Source of the DNA: Alsobacter sp964544365
GTDB taxonomy: Bacteria; Pseudomonadota; Alphaproteobacteria; Rhizobiales; Beijerinckiaceae
Reading direction: 5' to 3'
Assembly: GCA_964544365.1 (NCBI GenBank)
Contig: CAZJCW010000231.1
Span: forward strand, 1-7,107
DNA: 7,107 nt
A program made the position numbers and the translations under genes. The notes under the pieces were generated by a model, which saw nothing but the letters and a program-made list of their open reading frames with translations, did no database searches and was not told the origin of the DNA. Shown here in pieces: positions 1 through 7,107 of the stretch. Positions within the stretch are counted from its first letter, which is position 1; every line of letters starts with the position of its first letter.

Positions 1-1341
<1,341 letters not shown>

Positions 1342-1387
1342 ACCGGAGGCCGGCGAGCGCGGGCCGCAACGCAATCATGGGGGGATC

Positions 1388-2230
1388 GTGACGGTCAGCG
1401 AACGCGACGTCCGCATCATCGCGGAAATCCTGCGCAAGGCCGCGCACCAGGAGATCCTGCCGCGCTTCCGGCGCCTGGGCACCGGCGACATCCGCACCAA
1501 GAGTTCCGCCATCGATCTCGTCACCGACGCCGACGAGCAGGCCGAGCGCGTCATCGAGGCGGGCCTGAAGCAGGCCTTTCCCGGCGTCGTCGTGGTCGGC
1601 GAGGAGGGGGTCGCCAGCGATGCGACCCGACTCGATCGGCTGGGTGACGCCGATCTCGCAATCCTCGTCGATCCGGTGGACGGCACGGCGAATTTCGCCG
1701 CCGGCCTGCCGCTGTTCGCGGTGATGGCCGCCATCGTCGTGCGCGGCGAGATCGCCGGCGCCGTCATCCTCGATGCCCTGAGCGAGATGTGCTCCTTCGC
1801 GGTGCGCGGCGAGGGCGCCTGGTGGGAGGATGCCGACGGCCGCCGCACCGACATGCGTGTCGCCGCCCCGGTCCCGGTCGCGCAGTGCGTCGGCACGGTC
1901 TCGTGGCACTGGACGCCGGAGCCGCTGCGCTCGACGCTGACCGGCAATCTCGGCCGCGTCGCCTCCGGCCTGTCCTACCGCTGCGCGGCGCACGAGTATC
2001 GCCTCGTCGCCTCCGGCCACACGCACTTCGTGCTCTTCAGCAAGCTGATGCCGTGGGATCACGCGCCGGGCTGGCTGCTGCACCGGGAGGCCGGCGGCTT
2101 TTCCGCCCGCTTCGACGGCAGCGCCTACGGGCCGACGCTGCACGACGGCGGCCTCATCGCCGCGCCGGACCGCGACAGCTGGCAGGCCATTCGCGACGCC
2201 CTGCTGACGCCGCGGAGCGACCGCGCTTGA
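1388..2230 (+). CDS. Inositol monophosphatase family protein (Mg2+-dependent sugar/nucleotide phosphatase)
   Basis: A 280-residue cytoplasmic phosphatase of the IMPase/SuhB/CysQ superfamily, near the usual 260-280 residues. All the metal-binding motifs are visible: GEE at 71-73 (E72), DPVDGT at 95-100 (D95, D98) and WDHAPG at 223-228 (D224), followed by the family's LLHREAGG. The substrate (inositol phosphate, 3'-phosphoadenosine phosphate, fructose 1,6-bisphosphate or another sugar phosphate) cannot be told from these motifs. The GTG at 1388 is chosen as start because it gives a normal N-terminus and follows a G-rich run (GGGGGGA, 1379-1385), although the spacing is tight. The only upstream in-frame ATG I see would run deep into the yejF gene. 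A perfect GGAGG at 1345-1349 has no start codon within normal reach. The stop overlaps the start of deoB, so the two are almost certainly co-translated, which hints at a pentose- or nucleotide-phosphate role; that is inference. Confidence 0.85.
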   Translation: MTVSERDVRIIAEILRKAAHQEILPRFRRLGTGDIRTKSSAIDLVTDADEQAERVIEAGLKQAFPGVVVVGEEGVASDATRLDRLGDADLAILVDPVDGTANFAAGLPLFAVMAAIVVRGEIAGAVILDALSEMCSFAVRGEGAWWEDADGRRTDMRVAAPVPVAQCVGTVSWHWTPEPLRSTLTGNLGRVASGLSYRCAAHEYRLVASGHTHFVLFSKLMPWDHAPGWLLHREAGGFSARFDGSAYGPTLHDGGLIAAPDRDSWQAIRDALLTPRSDRA

Positions 2231-3462
2231 GCCGCGCCGTCCTCATCGTGATGGACTCGGCCGGCTGCGGCGGTGCGGCCGACGCCGCCGCCTATGGCGA
2301 CGCCGGCGCCGACACGCTCGGCCACATCGCCGAGGCGTGCGCGCGGGGCGAGGGCGACCGGGAGGGCCTGCGGCACGGGCCGCTGGTGCTGCCCGTCATG
2401 CAGCGCCTCGGCCTGTGGAACGCGGTGGCCGCCTCGACCGGCCGCCTGCCGGCGGGCGTCGCGCTGCAGCCCGTGCCGGAAGGGCAGTGGGGCTACGCCG
2501 CCGAGGTCTCGAAGGGCAAGGACACCGTGTCCGGGCACTGGGAGCTGGCCGGCACGCCGGTTCCCTTCGCCTTCGGCTATTTCCCCGACACGAAGCCGGC
2601 CTTTCCCCCGGCGCTGGTCGCGGCCATCCAGGCCGAGGGCGGCGTCGACGGCATCCTGGGCAACTGCCATGCCTCCGGGACCGTCATCCTCGACGAACTC
2701 GGCGACGAGCACATCCGGACGGGTTGGCCCATCTGCTACACGTCGGTGGACAGCGTCCTGCAGATCGCGGCGCACGAGGAGGCGTTCGGGCTCGAGCGGC
2801 TCTACGCCCTGTGCGCCGTCGTGCGGCGGCTCGTCGATCCGCTTCGCGTCGGGCGCGTCATCGCGCGGCCCTTCGTCGGCTCGTCGGCCGCCGGCTTCGT
2901 GCGGACGGGCAACCGCAAGGATTTCGCCATGCCGCCGCCGGACGGCACCATCCTCGCGCGGGCCACCGCGGCCGGGCGGGACGTGCTGACCATCGGCAAG
3001 ATCGGCGACATCTTCTCCCACCGCGGCACGGGGCGCGAGGTGAAGACGCCGGGCAACATGGCCCTGTTCGACCTGATGCTGCGCGAGGTCGCGACACTGG
3101 AGGAGGGCGGCCTCGCCTTCGCCAACTTCGTCGATTTCGACACCGAGTTCGGCCATCGCCGTGACGTTCCCGGCTATGCCGCCGCGCTGGAAGCGTTCGA
3201 TGCCCGCCTGCCGGAACTGGCCGCGCGGCTGCGTCCCGGCGACCTCGTGATCGTCACCGCCGACCACGGCAACGATCCCACCTGGCGGGGCACGGACCAC
3301 ACGCGCGAGCACGTGCCGGTCCTTGCCTTCGGTCCCGGCCTTGCCGCCGGACCGGTCGGCGGGCGTTCGACCTACGCCGATGTCGGCGAGACGGTCGCCG
3401 CGCATCTCGGCCTGCCGGCGGGACCGGGCGGGACGAGCTGGCTTCCTCATGCCGGCCGTTGA
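2227..3462 (+). CDS. deoB: Phosphopentomutase
   Basis: DeoB interconverts ribose 1-phosphate and ribose 5-phosphate, and the 2-deoxy forms, linking nucleoside breakdown to the pentose phosphate pathway; it is a cytoplasmic Mn2+ enzyme of the alkaline phosphatase superfamily. The 411 residues agree with the family's 390-410. By comparison with the Bacillus cereus enzyme, the metal ligands and active-site residues are present: D10 in VLIVMDSAG, the phospho-acceptor T100 in KGKDTVSGHWE, D305 and H310 in DFDTEFGHRRD, D346-H347 in TADHGND, and H358 in GTDHTREH. The start is a TTG whose last two bases lie in the upstream TGA (TTGA overlap). It is preferred because the next in-frame starts (GTG 2248, ATG 2251) would remove most of the first beta strand just ahead of D10; a GGAG at 2214-2217 lies 9 bases upstream. 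In many bacteria deoB sits with deoA/deoC; here it sits beside a uracil degradation set. Confidence 0.95.
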   Translation: MSRAVLIVMDSAGCGGAADAAAYGDAGADTLGHIAEACARGEGDREGLRHGPLVLPVMQRLGLWNAVAASTGRLPAGVALQPVPEGQWGYAAEVSKGKDTVSGHWELAGTPVPFAFGYFPDTKPAFPPALVAAIQAEGGVDGILGNCHASGTVILDELGDEHIRTGWPICYTSVDSVLQIAAHEEAFGLERLYALCAVVRRLVDPLRVGRVIARPFVGSSAAGFVRTGNRKDFAMPPPDGTILARATAAGRDVLTIGKIGDIFSHRGTGREVKTPGNMALFDLMLREVATLEEGGLAFANFVDFDTEFGHRRDVPGYAAALEAFDARLPELAARLRPGDLVIVTADHGNDPTWRGTDHTREHVPVLAFGPGLAAGPVGGRSTYADVGETVAAHLGLPAGPGGTSWLPHAGR

Positions 3463-3499
3463 CGTTCCGTAAAGCAAGCACCACGATAAATGGAATGAT
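3459..3499 (+). promoter_or_regulatory. Candidate promoter region for the urc1-urc4-upp genes
   Basis: Directly after the deoB stop, the sequence drops to about 45% GC by my count (3463-3500), in contrast to its surroundings. A TTGACG at 3459-3464 resembles a -35 box, and GATAAA (3485-3490) or AATGAT (3494-3499) each match four of six bases of a -10 box. The spacing from TTGACG to GATAAA is 20 bases, longer than ideal, so no exact promoter can be assigned. The base composition and the position ahead of a new gene group are the main support. Confidence 0.3.
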
Positions 3500-3502
3500 G
3501 TT

Positions 3503-3539
3503 GGCCCTTGGCCCGGAGCGGCGAGGGCCTTCGTGTTTT
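3503..3539 (+). terminator. Possible intrinsic terminator or leader attenuator between deoB and urc1
   Basis: An inverted repeat GGCCCTTG (3503-3510) with CGAGGGCC (3522-3529) makes an 8-bp stem with one G-U pair and an 11-base loop. It is followed by TTCGTGTTTT, an imperfect T-rich tail. This has the shape of a Rho-independent terminator for deoB. If the promoter candidate just upstream is real, the same hairpin would lie in the urc1 leader and could act as an attenuator. The imperfect tail keeps confidence modest. Confidence 0.4.
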
Positions 3540-3560
3540 GGACGCCCCGCGCGGCGTCCA
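3539..3560. repeat. Perfect 8-bp inverted repeat just ahead of the urc1 ribosome binding site
   Basis: TGGACGCC (3539-3546) and GGCGTCCA (3553-3560) are exact reverse complements around a 6-base loop CCGCGC. No T-run follows on the + strand, so it is not a terminator by itself. It ends four bases before the AAGGA ribosome binding site of the next gene. It could be an operator for a dimeric regulator or an RNA hairpin affecting translation; the sequence alone does not decide. Confidence 0.5.
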
Positions 3561-3563
3561 CGC

Positions 3564-3568
3564 AAGGA
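3564..3568 (+). promoter_or_regulatory. Ribosome binding site fixing the urc1 start
   Basis: AAGGA lies 9 bases before the ATG at 3578. It supports that ATG over the in-frame upstream ATG at 3533, which would lie ahead of this site, would start within the tail of the preceding hairpin, and would add 15 residues that look like translated spacer. Confidence 0.7.
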
Positions 3569-3577
3569 CGGCCAGCC

Positions 3578-4837
<1,260 letters not shown>

Positions 4838-4848
4838 ACCGGGGACGC

Positions 4849-6087
4849 ATGGCGCTTTCCGAGACCGATCTCGCGCAGTCCCTGCTGTCGCCGCGCGCCG
4901 TGCGCGAGAGGGCCCACCGCCTGCTCGCCCTGGGCATCGACGGCGAACTGCCCAACTTCACGGTGGACTCCGGGCGCCTCGTGCGCTGCTCCACCTATGT
5001 GCTGGACACGATCCGCCGCAATTATCCCACGCTGGACGTCCCGTTCCATGCGCGCTGGCGGCACTTCTCCGCCGGGGGCTTCGACCGCTGGGCGACGCTG
5101 GACCGCGGCACCGCGTGGCCGACGCCCGCCGCCAAGGGGCGAGCGGCCTTCGACCTCGCCATCACCAGCGTGCTTCTGGACGCCGGCGCCGGTCCTGCCT
5201 GGCGCTACCGGGAAGCGTCGAGCGGGGAAACCTTCGTCCGCTCGGAGGGGCTGGCGGTGGCGAGCTTCGACATGTTCGTCGACGGCGCCTTCTCGGCCAC
5301 GCCGGGCGACCGGCTGCGTGCCGATGCCGAGGGCCTTCGCGCGCTGACGGCGCAGGCGGTCGGGGATGCGTTCCAGGTGTCCGCCGCCAATCCGCTGGTG
5401 GGACTGGAAGGGCGCGCCGCCCTTCTGCGGCGGCTCGGCGACGTGGTCGCCGGCAAGCCCGACGTCTTCGGCCGGCTCGACACCCCGCGGCCGGGCGGCC
5501 TGTTCGACTATCTCGCGGCGCAGGCCGAGGCCGGGATGCTGCCGGCGGAGGCGATCCTGCGCGCGCTTCTCGATCATTTCGGCGCGATCTGGCCTGGGCG
5601 CACGACGCTCGGCGGGCTCGATCTCGGCGACACCTGGCGTCACCCGTCCCTCGTTACGGCCGACGCCACCAATGGCCTCGTGCCGTTCCACAAGCTGTCG
5701 CAGTGGCTGGCCTATTCGCTGATCGAGCCGCTGCAGTGGGCCGGCATCGGCGTCACCGGGATCGACGCGCTGACCGGCCTCGCCGAGTATCGCAATGGCG
5801 GGCTGTTCCTCGACGCCGGGGTCCTTCGCCTCAAGGATCCGTCCGAGGCCGCGATCCCGCAGCGGGTCGACTCGACCCTCGTCGTGGAGTGGCGCGCGCT
5901 CACGGTGGCCCTGCTGGACGACGTGGCCGCGCTCGTCCGCCATGCGCTCGGGCGCCCGCCCGAGCAGTTTCCCCTCGCCAAGGTGCTGGAAGGCGGCACC
6001 TGGGCCGCCGGGCGGCGCATCGCCCGCGAAAAACGCGTGGATGGCGCCCCTCCGCTGACGATCGTCAGCGACGGAACGGTTTTCTGA
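4849..6087 (+). CDS. urc4: DUF1688 family protein, Urc4 type (uracil catabolism)
   Basis: A 412-residue protein recognised as DUF1688/Urc4 from its overall sequence and from its neighbours. No signal peptide or membrane segment is apparent, so it is probably cytoplasmic. Likely conserved stretches are FTVDSGRL with CSTYVLDTI (about 37-55), ARWRHF (68-73), DRGTAWPT (85-92), LLDAGAGPAWRYRE (109-122), GLDLGDTWRH (256-265), HKLSQWLAYSLIEP (281-294) and the C-terminal IVSDGTVF (405-412). Many invariant-looking Asp, His, Arg and Trp residues suggest an enzyme, but no catalytic motif of a named class is visible. In yeast, URC4 is needed to use uracil as nitrogen source, and ribosylurea was reported to accumulate in urc4 mutants, so cleavage of a ribosylurea-type intermediate is an attractive role; this is inference. 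The start ATG follows GGGGA (4841-4845) at short spacing, 11 bases after the urc1 stop. The 96-base gap to upp is looser. Confidence 0.85.
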   Translation: MALSETDLAQSLLSPRAVRERAHRLLALGIDGELPNFTVDSGRLVRCSTYVLDTIRRNYPTLDVPFHARWRHFSAGGFDRWATLDRGTAWPTPAAKGRAAFDLAITSVLLDAGAGPAWRYREASSGETFVRSEGLAVASFDMFVDGAFSATPGDRLRADAEGLRALTAQAVGDAFQVSAANPLVGLEGRAALLRRLGDVVAGKPDVFGRLDTPRPGGLFDYLAAQAEAGMLPAEAILRALLDHFGAIWPGRTTLGGLDLGDTWRHPSLVTADATNGLVPFHKLSQWLAYSLIEPLQWAGIGVTGIDALTGLAEYRNGGLFLDAGVLRLKDPSEAAIPQRVDSTLVVEWRALTVALLDDVAALVRHALGRPPEQFPLAKVLEGGTWAAGRRIAREKRVDGAPPLTIVSDGTVF

Positions 6088-6172
6088 CCGCCGCGAAGCG
6101 CTAGACTGCCCCCGTCAGGTTCCGGCAAGGCATGGCCGTCGCGGGCGGAACGCACGCGGGCGGCCGAGGGTC

Positions 6173-6177
6173 GAGGG
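6173..6177 (+). promoter_or_regulatory. Ribosome binding site of upp
   Basis: GAGGG lies 6 bases before the ATG at 6184 and supports that start. An ATG at 6132 further upstream is in another frame. Confidence 0.6.
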
Positions 6178-6183
6178 TATCCC

Positions 6184-6813
6184 ATGGAAGGCGTCACGGT
6201 CGTTTCCCATCCGCTCGTTCAGCACAAGCTCACGCTGATGCGGGACAAGAAGCGGTCGACCAAGGGGTTCCGCCAGCTCCTCAACGAGATCGGCATGCTG
6301 CTGGCCTACGAGGTCACGCGCGACCTGCCGCTGGAGACGGTCGAGATCGAGACCCCGCTGACGACGATGCAGGCGCCCACCATCGCCGGCAAGAAGCTCG
6401 TCTTCGCGCCGATCCTGCGCGCCGGCGTGGGCATGCTCGACGGCATGCTGACGCTGGTGCCGTCCGCCCGCGTGGCCCATATCGGCCTCTACCGCGATCC
6501 CGAGACGCTCACCGCCGTCGAGTACTACTTCAAGGCGCCCTCCGACATCGCCGATCGACTCGTCGTCGTCATCGACCCGATGCTGGCCACGGCCAACTCC
6601 GCCGTCGCCGCGATCGACCGGCTGAAGGAGCGCGGCGCCAGGGACATCCGCTTCGTCTGCCTGCTCGCCGCGCCGGAAGGCGTCGCCCGCCTGACCGGCG
6701 CTCACCCGGAAGTCCGCATCTGGACGGCCGCCATCGACGAGCAGCTCAACGACCACGGCTACATCGTCCCCGGTCTCGGCGATGCGGGCGACCGCATGTA
6801 CGGCACCCGGTAG
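6184..6813 (+). CDS. upp: Uracil phosphoribosyltransferase
   Basis: Upp joins uracil and PRPP to give UMP and pyrophosphate in the cytoplasm. The 209 residues match the standard length (E. coli 208). The N-terminal HPLVQHKLTLMRD, the central FAPILRAGVGMLDGM and the C-terminal uracil-binding segment YIVPGLGDAGDRMYGT are typical. The PRPP-binding loop reads DPMLATANSA at 131-140, where E. coli has DPMLATGGS; the two glycines are replaced by Ala-Asn. I believe related Gly-Asn forms occur in other alphaproteobacteria, so this may be a lineage variant rather than a defect. Besides ordinary salvage, its place behind the urc1- and urc4-type genes gives it the Urc6 role: feeding uracil into degradation as UMP. 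A 96-base gap separates it from urc4, so it could also have its own promoter. Confidence 0.95.
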   Translation: MEGVTVVSHPLVQHKLTLMRDKKRSTKGFRQLLNEIGMLLAYEVTRDLPLETVEIETPLTTMQAPTIAGKKLVFAPILRAGVGMLDGMLTLVPSARVAHIGLYRDPETLTAVEYYFKAPSDIADRLVVVIDPMLATANSAVAAIDRLKERGARDIRFVCLLAAPEGVARLTGAHPEVRIWTAAIDEQLNDHGYIVPGLGDAGDRMYGTR

Positions 6814-6854
6814 CAACCCGCGCCCGCCACCGGGCCGCGAGACGGCGGATGACA

Positions 6855-6893
6855 GCCGCGTCCGCCATTGCTAAGGACGCGGCGGATTTCCGT
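6855..6893 (+). terminator. Strong hairpin between upp and dapD, possible terminator
   Basis: GCCGCGTCC (6855-6863) and GGACGCGGC (6875-6883) form a perfect 9-bp GC-rich stem with the 11-base loop GCCATTGCTAA, followed by GGATTTCCGTT, only weakly T-rich. It sits 41 bases after the upp stop and 30 bases before dapD, and is the most likely end of the pyrimidine transcript. The lack of a clean T-run means it might be Rho-assisted or instead act in the dapD leader. Confidence 0.45.
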
Positions 6894-6913
6894 TCCCCTG
6901 CGAGGTTGCCGCC

Positions 6914-7107
6914 ATGTCCAACGCCGCTCTTGCCGCCGCCATCGAATCCGCCTGGGACAACCGCGCCGAGATCGGCGCGTCGACGCGCGGCGAGGTCCGC
7001 GACGCGGTGGTCGAATCGTTGGCCCTCCTGGATTCTGGCAAGGCCCGCGTCGCGGAGAAGGGCGGCGAGGGGTGGGTCGTCAATCAGTGGCTGAAGAAGG
7101 CGGTCCT
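6914..7107 (+). CDS. dapD: 2,3,4,5-tetrahydropyridine-2,6-dicarboxylate N-succinyltransferase, N-terminal part (3' partial)
   Basis: DapD transfers succinyl from succinyl-CoA to tetrahydrodipicolinate in the succinylase branch of diaminopimelate and lysine synthesis, in the cytoplasm; it is a trimeric left-handed beta-helix enzyme. Only the first 64 residues are in the window. They match the DapD N-terminal domain: ALAAAIESAWDNRAEI, the STRGEVRDAV helix, a LALLDSGKARVAEK segment, and WVVNQWLKKAVL, which is nearly invariant in the family. The catalytic beta-helix lies beyond the window. The ATG at 6914 follows a GAGG (6902-6905) at 8 bases, and the length before the first helix is normal. It is an independent housekeeping gene, separated from upp by a hairpin-bearing spacer. 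Confidence 0.92.
   Translation, partial: MSNAALAAAIESAWDNRAEIGASTRGEVRDAVVESLALLDSGKARVAEKGGEGWVVNQWLKKAV

Noticed and set aside
1345..1391. GGAGG after the yejF stop and a 4-codon ATG frame (1377-1391) ending over the GTG start of the phosphatase
   Set aside because: The GGAGG has no start codon at a usable distance, and a four-codon frame is easily due to chance, though it could in principle couple to the GTG start.
6079..6107. Possible upp promoter with TAGACT (6102-6107) as -10 box
   Set aside because: The -10 is passable but the sequence 17 bases upstream (GTTTTC) is a poor -35 match and overlaps the end of urc4; too weak to list as a feature.
6132..7094. Plus-strand open frame of 320 codons across upp, the spacer and dapD
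   Set aside because: It is in a different frame from both upp and dapD, is Arg/Ala-rich low-complexity sequence, and runs through a hairpin spacer.

Overview
The window is very GC-rich and densely coding, with every recognisable gene on the + strand. The gene content and protein sequences suggest an alphaproteobacterium, probably of the Hyphomicrobiales (Rhizobiales) type: a tandem-domain YejF-like ABC ATPase, an alphaproteobacterial form of Upp, and a DapD start. This placement is inferred from the look of the proteins, not from a database search.

Layout: (1) 1-1341 is the 3' part of a yejF-like peptide/microcin C-type ABC transporter ATPase carrying two nucleotide-binding domains; its start lies outside the window. 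(2) 1388-2230 is an inositol-monophosphatase-family sugar phosphatase whose stop overlaps the TTG start of (3) deoB, phosphopentomutase, 2227-3462. (4) 3463-3577 is a short, locally AT-richer spacer with a possible promoter and two inverted repeats. (5) 3578-4837 is a GTP cyclohydrolase II-like protein of the Urc1 type. (6) 4849-6087 is a DUF1688/Urc4-type protein, 11 bases downstream. (7) 6184-6813 is uracil phosphoribosyltransferase (upp). (8) After a spacer with a strong hairpin, 6914-7107 is the 5' end of dapD, a gene of lysine/diaminopimelate synthesis that looks unrelated to the rest. There is no gene-free stretch longer than about 120 bases. I see no RNA genes, CRISPR array, insertion sequence or phage gene.

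The core of interest is 3578-6813. The trio of a GTP-cyclohydrolase-II-like protein, a DUF1688 protein and a uracil phosphoribosyltransferase matches the URC1/URC4/URC6 set of the URC pyrimidine-degradation pathway, which was described genetically in the yeast Lachancea kluyveri. In that pathway uracil is first converted to a nucleotide (Upp/Urc6) and the ring is then dismantled by steps needing Urc1 and Urc4; ribosylurea has been reported to accumulate in urc4 mutants (recalled from the literature). Phosphopentomutase and a small phosphatase next door are plausible partners for recycling the ribose-phosphate released when such an intermediate is split. The pathway itself is known, but the bacterial form, the chemistry of the Urc1 and Urc4 proteins, and the role of the deoB/phosphatase pair are, as far as I know, poorly defined.
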